Source of the DNA: Bedellia somnulentella
Lineage: Eukaryota > Arthropoda > Insecta > Lepidoptera > Bedelliidae
Length of the DNA stretch: 64,000 bases
Direction: 5' to 3'
NCBI GenBank assembly: GCA_963576735.1
Contig: OY755177.1
Coordinates: 11,284,001 to 11,348,000, forward strand
The notes beneath the pieces were generated by a model. That model was not told the DNA's origin and searched no databases. It saw only the letters and a list, made by a program, of their open reading frames with translations. A program made the translations under genes and the position numbers. Below are positions 54,116 to 64,000 of this stretch, one piece after another. Each line of letters begins with the position of its first letter. Position 1 is the first letter of the stretch.

Positions 54116-54639
54116 AGTGAGACACTCGATATAAGTAAAACTTAGCCTATGCTATGGTAGTATTTTACAAAGTAGTTGAAAAGGAATGGGATATATAGAC
54201 CAAATCTTTTCATATAGGAACATTACCGAAAAGTTCTTAGCCACGGACCCAAAGGTGTATTGTTCCATCATAGAATTAGTGTAGGCTGATGATAGTTTGG
54301 TAAAATAGTATTTTTAGGAGGTGTTGTCCAAGTTTGGTGTAGGGAATTAACTTATACGTGCATTGGTATTACTCTATGAGGCTACCAGTGCATGTGTAAG
54401 AGTAAACGAGGGAAAAACAGACTGGTTCGGTATCTCAAAGAGTGTCAGAAAGGGATGTGAAGCTTCTCCAAGGCTCTCCAATTTGTTGACGGATGTTTGT
54501 TTGAAAGAAATGCTCGAAAGTAATTATAGGGAAATATTTGTGTGACATAAAGGGAAAAGATTGATAGATGTTAACGTACAAAAAGGTAATTGATAGTGTC
54601 AGACTATTCCAATGCATGCCATTAGAAAAAAAAGACATT

Positions 54640-54975
54640 TGGCAGATGTACAAGACAGCTCGGTCAGTTTATTACGGCTATTTTCATAGTCTTACGGTAT
54701 TTTTCTCTGGGGCAGAGGAGCTGATGTTGGTTCCATGGTTTTTCAAAAGAGAGCAATAAGAGCTATTTAAAATACAAGAATACGAGATTTCCTGAGGGAG
54801 TTGTTTAAAACATAAATAAAATGACACTGCCATGCCAATATATTTATGAAAATATTATGTATGAAAGAAAAAACCAGGCTTTTTGTGCAAAATTGTGCCT
54901 GACATATTGGAAATCTGAAAGACAACAACATTATTTCAATACCAAAATACAGATTTATCAAAAACAATAGTATAA
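54640..54975 (+). pseudogene. Old CR1/jockey-like LINE fragment
   Basis: TARSVYYGYFHSLTVFFSGA, then in other frames LRELFK, YIYENIMYERKN and NLKDNNIISIPKYRFIK, parallel to residues about 180-290 of the LINE at 39315. Frameshifted. Confidence 0.8.
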
Positions 54976-55399
54976 GATCCCGCTGCTAAATCTCTACGTT
55001 TAATTACGTATTGAGTCAAATACACATTTTAACATAAGTTTATGAATAGGAAAATACACTGACAACACGCAGCCAGTCAAAAGTGGCCGCAAGGAATCTT
55101 AATTTAATTAATGTTTATTATTATTCGAAGACAAATTTCGTTCACTTGTTTTTGAAATATACTATCATCCTCATCATAACAATGTGTATAAAGAATTTAA
55201 AAATCCATAGGTTTAACGACACATTCGGCCGCAACTACCTCACAGCCAGGTGTAAGCAGGCTATATTTTGGTGTTTTCTATAAGTTCGTGAGTTACACGC
55301 ATATTACTTATATAAAAGTAAAGCAATTTTTTTTCATAATATGATATTATTATTGTTATAATTAGATGGGCGGTAAACGCCACGGGTTTTAGCACTGAG
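54976..55399. other. No gene recognised
   Basis: AT-rich, no repeat recognised. Confidence 0.45.
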
Positions 55400-55660
55400 C
55401 TCTGCATGGCAGGCCATTGTACGTGGACCAAGTGGTCATTTAATTTTCCCAACCTAATTCCGTCCAGAAGGCGAGTAGCTTATCCAGATCAGCTACCGCC
55501 TCTGGGAGCGACTTTATGAATCCCATTGTGTTGTAGCGGATATCGGCTACCCGTGTGCATTCCTGGAGCATGTGAGCGACCGTTTCCTCAGCTTTCATGC
55601 ACGCTCGGCACATGGGGCTGTCGGTAATGCCTGCCTGTGAAAAAACAGCCGCAAATTAGG
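55400..55660 (-). pseudogene. LINE ORF C-terminus with zinc-binding motif
   Basis: Minus strand: AGITDSPMCRACMKAEETVA, HMLQECTRVADIRYN, SLPEAVADLDKLLAFWTELG W. C-x2-C...E-E-T-x-x-H-x-x-x-x-C is the knuckle that follows RNase H in several insect LINE clades. The frame is open but short; nothing upstream. Confidence 0.75.
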
Positions 55661-55662
55661 GT

Positions 55663-55745
55663 AGCTAGTATGCTTATCTAAAATATTGTAATTTTCAAAA
55701 TAATTAATACATAAAAAGTGTCGTACCCAGATCAAACTGAGTTTA
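55663..55745. repeat. Half copy of the 51309-51702 foldback
   Basis: ATGCTTATCTAAAATATTG, TTTTCAAAATAATTAATACA and GTACCCAGATCAAACTGAG match the right arm (about 51572-51650, inverted). The other arm is missing. Confidence 0.8.
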
Positions 55746-55786
55746 TTGACTTTATTTTGTTCGTTCGTTTTTATTCTCAACTAGCT

Positions 55787-56475
55787 TTTTGCCCGCGACT
55801 TCGTCCGCGTGGACTTCATTTTTTGTATCCGGTTTACATTCAAAATACCGAAACACTATCTCAACTTCTGTTTTTTATATTTAAATTCCCGCGGGCGTTG
55901 TAAAGGATATAAAGGACATTGAGGCTTTTCAAGTGATTGTTGGGCGATGCAGTTGGTGACCCATCACTAATTACCTTTATTTAACTACCTTTTCCCTAGT
56001 CTATTTCCAAAACTTGATGAAGAATTACTTTCTCTGAAGCAGTGGCTACCCTTTTATGGAATTTATGGACGTTAATACATACTCATGAATAATTGATAGA
56101 CGAATTTCATAAATTCAATCGCACCAAGTTTTATGTTTCTGATACAAAAATGTCAAAAATCTCTATATTAACTTTCATTTGCTCTATCAACCTCTTAGGG
56201 GTTGAGTTCCAAAAAAAACCTTTTTATTTTTTCATAACAATCATGAACCAAACCATTTTGTACCAAGTTTTATGTTCAAAATGAGAATATCTTAGTGAGT
56301 ACAAATACAAATTCGAATAGAAGTTTGGCAATCCGGTGCTGCCGCCACTGACCGCTGGTGACAGCGGGAGAGCTTGCACCGATTGCTCGGGAAGATGGGG
56401 ATAGTTAGTGGTGGAGCTCCATACAAAATAATCGCGGAAGTGAAGGGATAGTGCTTGCTATTATAATATATAGAT
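55787..56475 (+). mobile_element. Non-autonomous Helitron with embedded SINE-C-like segment
   Basis: CTAGCTTTTTGCCCGCGACT and TCGTCCGCGTGGACTTC at the 5' end, GTGCTTGCTATTATAATATA at the 3' end. 55925-56075 resembles a worn SINE-C (GGGCGATGCAGTTGGTGACCC, GTGGCTACCC, ATACTCATG). Second copy: 34692-36672. Confidence 0.8.
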
Positions 56476-56717
56476 TGCTATTCAAAGCTAACAAAACAAA
56501 AAAAAATACAAAATGCTTGAATCACCAGAGATACGAATCCGGAACGATTGATTCATAATAGTTCTAGTTAAATATGCGGCGGTGGCAAATAAACTTTCCG
56601 CCCATACCTTCGCCCGCATGGAATTCGGTTATATTGCGGTATAAAGTATAAAACTTCTCATTTCCACAGAAAATTCTGAGAAGAGCGATGTATCGCTGGA
56701 TATGCTCAGTTGTTAAA

Positions 56718-57297
56718 CCAAAACTGAATAGTGCACTATATTAAATGTTTTCCCTTGTGGAGTTAAAACATGCAGATTACGGACACTGAAAAACAATGCT
56801 TTTCTAAGTGTACTCCAGCAACCCTTAGAGTTTGGCCTTGTGCTCTATTAATGGTCATTGCAAATGAAACCCTTATAGGAAATTTAAGTCTTTTAAATTG
56901 AAATGGGAGGTCTTTTGGAATAATCGAAATCCGAGGTATGAGTACACTTTCACCCTTGGCTGCGCCAGTTAAAATAGTGGCTGTAATAATGTTCCGCCCA
57001 AGCTGAGTGACACGCAGCCTGGTACCATTCCACAGTCTAGGGGCATCGAGATTGCGCATGGGCATCACCGGAACACCTACTTTTAGTTTTATTTTATTAG
57101 ATGGCACCCCAGATAGATCCAAAGAATTTAAGAACTCCACAGGACATGACGTACTATGTTCTGTTTCTATCACTGTGTCTACAGATAATTATTCAGTATT
57201 TTCTCCCATAACTTCATCATTCAAAATATTTTCATTTATTTTAGTGACCGTTTCATTTTTTGGTGATAATATTGCGCGTTCGCACAGCACCTAGAAA
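56718..57297 (-). pseudogene. Helitron helicase C-terminal fragment
   Basis: PIF1-like helicase end of a RepHel protein: VEFLNSLDLSGVPSNKIKLK, LKVGVPVMPMRNLDAPRLWN, GTRLRVTQLGRNIITATIL, GESVLIPRISIIPKDLPFQF, FAMTINRAQGQTLRVAGV (motif VI region). An in-frame stop is near 57190 and a frameshift near 56765, after which NLHVLTPQGKTFNIVHYSVL continues. No upstream helicase or Rep. Related to, but a different group from, the Helitron at 19.8-28.7 kb. Confidence 0.88.
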
Positions 57298-57302
57298 AAA
57301 GC

Positions 57303-57500
57303 ACTAAACTAACTGTTATATAACTACTGCCTAAAACCTAAAATCTATAACAAACACAGTTCAATCTAAAATATTAGGAACCAAAAAATATACCAAACTA
57401 AACTATAAAAATCTATACGACGAACAAAGTGCACTAAACTAACCTATCTAACTATTATTCAGCCTACTGCGAAAAACCTAAAATCTATAAAATGCATATT
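57303..57500. repeat. Imperfect tandem repeat (about 128 bp spacing)
   Basis: GCACTAAACTAAC ... CCTAAAATCTATAA occurs at 57303-57352 and again at 57431-57490; simple AT/AC-rich sequence around it. Confidence 0.55.
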
Positions 57501-57744
57501 GCAATATAAACATTATACAACGGTAGAAACCTAAAAAACACACACAATACCAGTAACTAAGTACATTAAGTAAAGTAAGTGACTCGAAAAGTGCAAGTAA
57601 AGTAAGTAACGATGATCTATAACATTGACATATAACATAATATGTCGCATCTTCATACTTTTCAGTCAATTGTATCAAAGATATATCTTATTTCGTAACA
57701 CTGCAATAGTTGTTGTATCAGATTCTGGGTTTATATACTCTAAT

Positions 57745-58237
57745 AAAGAAGAAATCATACCGCGATGTAGAAAGTTCAGACAGCGCCATCTATTGGTTAA
57801 CATGCAAACAACGCCGCGCGTTTTTATAAGGATTCAGCTGACAGGTTGAAGATTGCGCTGCTAAAATCCACAAAGTGAGGATGTCGGAAAGTTTCCGGCC
57901 GCTGGTTAAAGCGTAAGATATCAACCCACTTCTTATGTATCTTAAAAATACATCGTTACCACGTTTTGAAAAATACCCAGCGCCATCTCTTGCATTCCTC
58001 GAGAACTAAATATTACCTTGTTACGACACACAGCGCAAGCAAACAATATTTTTGTTATCCCTCGGGAATATCATTTTTCCGGGATAAAAGTGCTCTATAA
58101 TTTAATTTGGACTTCTAACTATATGTCTGCAAAATTTCAAAGCAATCGGTTAAGTAGTTGCGGCGTGAAAGCGCCACAAATAAACAAACAAACTCACTTT
58201 CCCATTTATAATATTAGTATGGAAGTATGGATTATAT
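57745..58237 (+). mobile_element. Helitron-like 3' part
   Basis: GAAATCATACCGCGATGTAG, GACAGCGCCATCTATTGG, GCAATCGGTTAAGTAGTTGC, AAACAAACAAACTCACTTTC and the end TTATAATATTAGTATGGAAG are typical of lepidopteran non-autonomous Helitrons. Confidence 0.65.
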
Positions 58238-58326
58238 AATACTAGTTTTATTGTTTTTACTATTCTGATTTGTTTCGTATCTGGTATTTGATTATCGAAT
58301 TATTATTATTTCAAGCAAAATAATAA

Positions 58327-59410
58327 TGTCTAAAACCGATAAAAAAACCATATTTGAGCTTAACTGATTTAGTTTCGACCACTGATCCTCCACCAACCCC
58401 TAGTAAGGGTAAAACATCTGCATCGTCAAAACCTACACCCATACTTGATATTGAGTTGAGCGTTTTACTAGCGTTTAGCCGTGTAGTGTCGGCTTAGAAT
58501 AACACTACCCCATTTCTACCCGTGGGTGATCGTAACAGGCGACTAAGGGTGTAGGGGCTTATTAAGTGATTTTTGGTTGGAGACCCGTCACCAAAAACAT
58601 GTATTATTACAACCTTTTCCCCACTCAACTTCCAAAAGTGGCTCATTCCATAGCTCTGGTTACCCCGTTTAGGGATTTATAGCCATGAGTATATGTATGT
58701 ATGTTTTACTCAAATTTATTAAACCTTTTTATGGTGGTGGTTATTTTATAAATATTTGTAATAATACTTATGAATTAGAATCACAGCCAGAAAATTATTA
58801 TATTCAAATATATTTTAAGCCAACTGCAGGGTAAGGCCAAAGTTGCATGCTCCATTAAGTAATTCATTAATTAGTTACGCATTTGTTAACAGAACTCCAA
58901 GAAACAATTCAAGAAAATGGTTAAAGCGTTACTCAATTGTCCTTAAAAATAGAAACTTTTAACCAAAGTTGTCCTTTCTTCATCAAGAAAGGGCGATATC
59001 CCTGGTAAAACCACAGCGATGGAAGAATTATATCTCTATCATTTTCTGATGAGTTTATACCCCCCCTCTACCTTTCTAATATAGTTCGAGCGTGATCTCC
59101 CAAAACCTAAAATGAGGCTATAAATATTGCGATATCAGAAGAAAAAATATTACAATCCATTAAAAATAAGCGACCACAAACAATACATTTTCTAATATAA
59201 GATAATCTAACAGCTTCAACAATCGTCGTCTTTCTGTCCCTAACCCTTCCGGCTCAAATAATTATCACAATGGAGGCAATTAAAATAACTCAGGATCTAA
59301 TAGCCAAATAACATGTAGATATTGCAAAGCAATAGGTCACTCTATCGAAAATTGCCGCAAACGACAGTACAACAATACCCAATTTCAAAAAAGTGGGTTC
59401 AAATAAGCCT
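58327..59410 (+). pseudogene. gypsy gag remnant with CCHC knuckle
   Basis: An ATG at 58327 opens MSKTDKKTIFELN and, out of frame, a Pro/Ser-rich STTDPPPTPSKGKTSASSK segment broken by a SINE-C at 58470. Near 59311, TCRYCKAIGHSIENCRKRQY is a C-x2-C-x4-H-x4-C zinc knuckle for RNA binding. The middle is frameshifted. Confidence 0.7.
58470..58702 (+). mobile_element. SINE-C copy with 8-bp target duplication
   Basis: GTTTTACT at 58462-58469 and 58703-58710. Confidence 0.9.
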
Positions 59411-59775
59411 TATCACCGAAACTGAATCCTGATACACTGAATCCTTACTCTACAAGCTCATCAATGAATTCACTGAGTCCACTGAATCCTCTGAATCCTG
59501 AAACGCTGAATCTCTGCTCTTATGAAAAAACTTGTGAATTCACTTTACCCTCATTAGAAGATGCCCTCTCAATAAAAAACCTAGTAGAATATATAATTTT
59601 TTTAAAAACTCTGATAATAGATACTTACCCCACATTATCATTGGAACCATTGTATCAGATTCACTCTTTCACTCCACCTCTTTCTTTGTATATACTAGTT
59701 CCTGTGTAAGCCTCATAAAACTAAATGCGATATCCGAACCAACTAAGCTGAATAAAAATATAATACCTTTAAAAG

Positions 59776-60033
59776 TGTTTAGTTAAGACAAATGCTGTGT
59801 AGTGTCGGCTTAGAATAACACTACCTCATTTCTACCCGTGTGTGATCGAAAGAGGCGACTAAGCGTATAGGGGCTTTTAAAGTGATTTTTGGGCGATGTG
59901 GTTGGAGACCAAAAACATTTATTATTACCATCTTTTCCCCGATCAACTTCCAAAAGTGGCTGAGAAATTTTCCATTCCAAAGCTCTGGCTACCCCGTTAA
60001 GGGATTTATAGCCGTGAGTATATGTATTTATGT
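59776..60033 (+). mobile_element. SINE-C copy with 11-bp target duplication
   Basis: ACCTTTAAAAG at 59765-59775 and 60034-60044. About 18 extra bases lie between the left duplication and CTGTGTAGTG. Confidence 0.9.
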
Positions 60034-60281
60034 ACCTTTAAAAGGTATTGACTTCGGAGGTAACGTTACCTCCACCCTTGGAAATTTTAAAATTGCCTAT
60101 TCTTCCTAATCCTTCTAAAACACACGAGTTTCACGTAGTGGGAGATATAAGTTTATCGCATGACTGAATAGTTGGTAATGATCTTCTAGACAACTTTGAG
60201 CGTCAAATAGATTATGATTCCGTACTTACTAACTCCTATACTTTACCCACAAATCGTATTTCCAAAAGAACTAATCAAATT

Positions 60282-60512
60282 CAAATTCATTTATTTGCTA
60301 TGTAGAAGATGGTTCATTTGATGACACAATTTAATAATTTAGTTTCACAGTTCTAACCTTTGCAGGTATGTAAAATATTTTAAGACAGTTAATTCACACT
60401 TAAGTTTTTACATCACAAATATTTTAAATTAACAATAATAATATGTGATGAGCAGTCCATAATGAAAATTAATTTAAATGTCATTTAATCCTACTTAATA
60501 ATAAGAAACAAT
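60282..60512 (-). mobile_element. LINE 3' UTR fragment in gypsy pol
   Basis: Plus strand TCAAATTCAAATTCATTTAT is a reversed (TTTGAA)n tail, then an AT-rich UTR. It interrupts pol between protease and RT. No coding part. Confidence 0.6.
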
Positions 60513-60514
60513 CT

Positions 60515-60950
60515 GAGCTTGTACCCCATTCTACAGATAACTGAAATATTAAAGCAACTAGGACACAGCAAATGCTTCTCTACATTAGATTAAGCCTCTG
60601 GTTTTCACCAAATCTCCATAGAAGATCCTAAAAAAACTGTTTTCTCGGTACCTCAGGGTCATTTTCAATTCAACAGAATGCCTTTTGGGCTCAAAAATGC
60701 TCCAGCCACTTTTCAACGTCTCGTGAATTCTTGTCTCGCCGGTGTTCAAAACTCTTGTTGCTTCGTATATTTCGACGATATTGTGATATATAGCCATGAT
60801 CTAACATCTCCTAAAATAAATATTTCACTTATTTTTGCTAGACTCAGAGAATTTAACGTATAACTGCAATCGGACAAATGTGAATTCTTACATAAAGAAG
60901 TCGCATACCTTGGTCACATAATAAATGAATATGGTGTTAAACCAAACACA
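60515..60950 (+). pseudogene. gypsy reverse transcriptase fragment
   Basis: HSKCFSTLD (first Asp), TVFSVPQGHFQFNRMPFGLK, NAPATFQRLVNSCLAG, CCFVYFDDIVIYS (catalytic Y-F-D-D; Y-L/I/V-D-D is usual), SDKCEFLHKEVAYLGHII. Stops at 60591 and 60861. The upstream RT and the RNase H domain are missing. Confidence 0.88.
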
Positions 60951-61175
60951 TAAAAAATAGTTCATAAAAAAAAGTTTATATTATATTAATTAAATTACAT
61001 CACTTTGGTCAAATCTCTTATGATGATATATATAAATCACTGAAAAACCTAAGGAATTAACTTATTCTACAACTTGAACTTTCTGACTTACGATTTGCTA
61101 TCACTTACTTTAAAAATCCTTTTGACAAATATTTACCTTTGAAATTATATAACATGCTTTTATATGTATTTAACA

Positions 61176-61417
61176 TACATACATATACTCACGGCTACAA
61201 TTCCCTAGAAGGGGTAGCCAGAGCTAAGGATTTAAAAATTCCTCAGCCACTTTGGAAAGGTGAGTGGGGAAAAGATGGTATAATAAAGGTTGTTGGTGAT
61301 GGGTCTCCAACAGCATCGCCCAATGTTCCCTTAAAAGCCCCAATACCGTTAGTCGCCTCTTACGTACACCCACCGGTAGAAATGGGGTAGCGCTATTCTA
61401 AGCCGGCGCTACACAGC
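61176..61417 (-). mobile_element. SINE-C copy with 12-bp target duplication
   Basis: ATGTATTTAACA at 61164-61175 and 61418-61429, in the RNase H-integrase interval of the gypsy element. Confidence 0.93.
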
Positions 61418-61489
61418 ATGTATTTAACAAAACCAAAATTGAAATTAATATATATCATAACGACTTGATTTTTCTCACAATGAGTGAAA

Positions 61490-62380
61490 TCCCAAAAATA
61501 CTTTAAGAAAATCATGATATACCTGTTGCTGGTCATTTCGGTGCAAATAGAATGCTAAAAAGAGTCCAAGATCAATTTTACTGAAAACTTATGAGAAACG
61601 ATATTAAAAATTATATAAAGAATTGTAAATCTTGCCAAACTATCAAAGCTCTTCACCGAATAAATCGTGCTCCCATTCAAATCACTTCCACTTCAACTCA
61701 GCACCTTGAAAGAATTAGCCTTGACATTCCTGAAACTAATAAAAGTAAACTTCGCTTTATTCTTACTCTTCAAGACGACTAAACAAAATTTTCCACCGTT
61801 TACCCTATTTCATCAATAACAGCTGAAAAAACCTCAGAATGTCTTATACACTTTATTTCATTGTTTGGTATCCCGAAAATGATCCTCACCGATCAGGGAA
61901 CTAATTTTACAGCTGATCTCTTTAAGAAAACATGTAAATATTTAATCAAACAATTATGGTCTTCATCCTATCATCCTAAGACTCAAGGTGCTCTTGAAAG
62001 ATCTCATTCAACCCTAAAAGAGTGTCTTAAATCGTATATTAATGATAATTAAGATAACTGGCATATTTATATTTATACGGCAATGTTAGCATACAACACA
62101 ACTGTCCATGTTAAAGTTTCCCCAACATTGTCTTGAATATTCTAGAAATAAAGCAATAGAAAATATTTAAAAGTCGAAAGAACCATCTAAGACCTATTAT
62201 AACAAAAAGACCAGACCTGTTCAATATAAAGCACGAGATTGTATCTACCTTAAAAATCACCTACGTCTAAAAAAAACTTTATCGCCCATTTGGAAAGGAC
62301 CATACAAAATTATAAAAATCCTTGGTAATAACACATTATCCCTTCTCATTAATAAACGACATGTGACTAACTAATTTCAC
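61490..62380 (+). pseudogene. gypsy integrase and GPY/F remnant
   Basis: An H-H-C-C zinc finger (AGHFGANRML ... YIKNCKSCQTIK), then the D,D-35-E core: ERISLDIPE for the first Asp, KMILTDQGTNFTADLFKK for the second, and KTQGALERSHSTLKECLKSY with the Glu, then LAYNTTVHVKVSPTLS. After a frameshift, LSPIWKGPYKIIKILGNNTL is the GPY/F module near 62290. Stops at 61580, 61780 and 62050. Confidence 0.88.
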
Positions 62381-62514
62381 TCATCTATTTTAATTTTATT
62401 CAAAGTATTGGTAAAGTCATTTATGGAAGATTGAGTAGCTAAAATATTTTCTTTAACTAGAGAGGCTAATTTTATTTCATCCTTCTGTAAGGATTATATA
62501 GCTTTATCGCATCC

Positions 62515-62766
62515 ATACATACATACATACATATACTCACGGCTATATATTTCCCTAGAAGGGGTAGCCAGAGCTAGGGAATTAAAAATTCCTCAGCCAC
62601 TTTTGGAAGTTGAGTGGGGAAAAGATGGTAAATTAAAGGTTTTTGGTGATGGGTCTTCAACCGTATCGCCCAAAAATTCAATAAAAAGCCCCAATACCCT
62701 TAGTCGCCTCTTGCGACACCCGTGGGTAGAAAGAGGTAGCGACATTCTAAGCCGGCACTACACGGC
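62515..62766 (-). mobile_element. SINE-C copy
   Basis: (CATA)n, ATACTCACGGCTATATATTT to GCCGGCACTACACGGC. Near full length. Confidence 0.88.
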
Positions 62767-63264
62767 TAACGTTCTATTATTATCTTTAATTTAATTAATG
62801 AACCTTGCTGTAATATTGAAAAGACGTATTTGTTAAAGAATAGTGTACCTCCTATTTCACTTGTAGCTACTAATCTTGATAAGATTCATGACTATAATTG
62901 AAAAACCAAAATGTAATTAAATCTTTAAATAAAATCATAAACCAAACCACACATTTTTAAATACGGGACACATTATTCTATTTTTATATGGATTTTAAAT
63001 TTAATAGTAATAATGATAATCATTACGTACATTTAAGTTCAATTTACCAATCTGTCCAAACAGCTCCTGTTCCTATCTACGATCTAGATCCTGTTCCTGT
63101 CATTATAAACTGCTCTATTCCAATACCTACTTCTCGTTGTTCACACCTTCCTCCAGTTCTCAGAGAGTCAGCTTCTGATCTTCCTGCCTCACCTCGCATT
63201 AGATGCCGCTTTTAGAAACTCCGAGATGTTTTTTTTCCTCGTAGTTTCCTCTTATCCGGGGGGC
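62767..63264. other. gypsy 3' untranslated region
   Basis: Short Pro/Ser-rich frame at 62988-63215 of unknown meaning. It ends in CTTATCCGGGGGGC, a probable polypurine tract immediately before the LTR. Confidence 0.5.
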
Positions 63265-63534
63265 TGTTATATCCACCCTATGCACCCTGTATTGCTGACA
63301 TATACTCCTTTCCTTCCTTAACAGCAATAACTAACTGAATTCAACATAATCCTGACTCAGCTCCTTTTCCCATACCTATTCCTATCCGCTACGTTCAGTC
63401 CCGATACAATCATCCTACGGTCAACACCTAAAATCTTACTATATTCTAAATCCAGTGTATTCATGTACCTAGTTATTTAAAAATCCAATATAAGTTTTCT
63501 TTTTAACAAGGGTCTCATTTCTTCATTTCTAACA
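63265..63534 (+). repeat. Putative gypsy 3' LTR
   Basis: Starts TGTTATATCCACCC after the G-rich tract and ends ATTTCTAACA, giving 5-bp inverted tips TGTTA/TAACA over 270 bp. No second copy in the window, so this rests on context. Confidence 0.6.
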
Positions 63535-63760
63535 ATGTGCGAAATACACACTTATCACGCAGGCTGGCACCGACCCACAAATTACGGGGTCACTGACATA
63601 GCCCGTATAGTTACACAACTTAAGAGGCAAGGAGCTGGGCACATTGCAAGCAGAACCAAAGCCGATGGATAGGGGCAACGCAGGACCGGTCGTTGTGGGG
63701 ACTTTTGGAGGAGGCCTAGTCCTGCAGTGGGAGCTAATGTTCATGATAATGATTATGTTC
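63535..63760 (+). mobile_element. LINE 3' fragment
   Basis: GTCACTGACATAGCCCGTAT, GGGCACATTGCAAGCAGAAC and AGGACCGGTCGTTGTGGGGA parallel 48053-48290, with the middle (about 100 bp) deleted, ending in an AT(GAT)n-like tail. Confidence 0.75.
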
Positions 63761-64000
63761 CAGCTGTTACAGTTCTATACAAAACAAACGAATAAAGACA
63801 AAACGGGAACCAATATAAACCTGATAGTGCGACTAAAATCACGACTAGTTAACAAATTCGGGTTCGATTCCCGCTTGTGTCGAAATTTTTCTTTCCTTTA
63901 TTTATTAGTAATAATCCCCACATGAGGTTTTCATGAACAAAAAGATATAAATTATGTGATAGTTAGGCGTTTACAACATTTGCATTCTATCTGAAAAGGT
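63761..64000. other. No gene recognised; one B-box-like motif
   Basis: CGGGTTCGATTCCCG at about 63860 is a perfect B box with short stem; no convincing A box. Possibly a SINE head remnant. Confidence 0.35.

Larger units (their letters stand above)
49752..54560 (+). pseudogene. Ancient RTE-like LINE split by at least four insertions
   Basis: Same protein as the 2211 element, plus strand, in pieces: 49850-50290 (MRDEYVKKLDDRLSCVEMSD, ATEVCGMCEKKSRPKTCWW, ending at KKREF), 51192-51299 (NYNFERLIEKEDA-like), 51712-52080 (QDWCKVI and NYRGNSLLSIVGKLYAEILV) and 54120-54545 (FLATDPKVYCSIIEL, LLYEATSACVRVNEGKTDWF, GISKSVRKGCEASPRLSNLL). Interruptions: E element 50291-51191, foldback 51309-51702, SINE-C 52097-52327, E element 52431-53395 and transposase remnant 53430-54115. 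Many stops. Much older than the (TATG)n copies. Confidence 0.85.
58327..63534 (+). mobile_element. Ty3/gypsy LTR retrotransposon, decayed, 5' LTR not seen
   Basis: The order gag (58327-59410), protease/linker scraps (60040-60260), RT (60515-60950), integrase with GPY/F (61490-62380) and a 3' LTR (63265-63534) is that of Ty3/gypsy. RNase H is mostly missing between RT and integrase. Insertions within it: SINE-C at 58470, 59776, 61176 and 62515, and a LINE 3' UTR at 60282. Many stops and frameshifts; no envelope-like ORF. Confidence 0.85.

Noticed and set aside
1..64000. A bacterial-type defence system, operon or biosynthetic cluster
   Set aside because: All coding content is of transposons or odorant receptors with spliceosomal introns. 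Nothing indicates prokaryotic gene organisation or transfer from bacteria.

Overview
The window is eukaryotic, most likely from a moth or butterfly. There are no bacterial-style operons. The sequence is AT-rich by eye and packed with nested transposable elements of kinds familiar from Lepidoptera: RTE-like LINEs ending in (TATG)n, a SINE family sharing that tail, tRNA-headed SINEs, Helitrons opening with a CCCGCGACTTCGTCCGCG-type end, mariners, BEL/Pao and Ty3/gypsy. The only recognisable host-type genes are insect odorant receptors (7tm_6 family).

Layout. 0-19 kb: a LINE RT fragment at the left edge; an RTE-like LINE with a 593-codon ORF and a 12-bp target duplication; an internally deleted BEL/Pao element between two 258-bp repeats; SINEs; a decayed mariner whose right end abuts a 514-bp tandem duplication; a second RTE copy; an RNase-H-type LINE interrupted by a segment carrying a MADF-like ORF; and a long near-perfect hairpin. 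19.8-28.7 kb: a decayed Helitron (Rep plus PIF1-like helicase) split by a 6.6-kb DNA transposon. That transposon has CCCAG... inverted ends, a 2-bp target duplication, a large spliced transposase-like gene and a convergent second ORF, and is itself interrupted by a LINE. 29.4-46.1 kb: an odorant receptor array made of two copies of a two-gene unit (A-B). A1 is a multiply damaged pseudogene containing a 3.4-kb LINE. A2 appears intact, with five exons and 391 codons. B1 and B2 are fragments. 46-58 kb: mariner remnants, LINE 3' ends, an old RTE broken into pieces by four or more later insertions, and Helitron pieces including a helicase fragment. 58.3-63.5 kb: a decayed Ty3/gypsy element with one recognisable LTR and four SINEs plus one LINE fragment inside it.

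The clearest biology is the OR array and its erosion by transposons. The least ordinary signals are: a 73-nt intron of OR-A that recurs at a different position in OR-B2; the 6.6-kb element whose removal restores a Helitron Rep reading frame; a 580-bp TRIM-like retroelement with 172-bp LTRs inside a SINE inside a Helitron; a short inversion between two inverted SINEs with its target duplication flipped; and the shared 3' end of RTE-like LINEs and two SINE families.

Names used below: SINE-C is the roughly 245-bp element beginning CYGTGTAGTGTCGGCTTAG and ending GCCGTGAGTATATG(TATG)n. SINE-T is the tRNA-headed SINE with an RTE-like tail. E is a non-autonomous Helitron-like repeat. All family names rest on motifs read by eye, with no database search.
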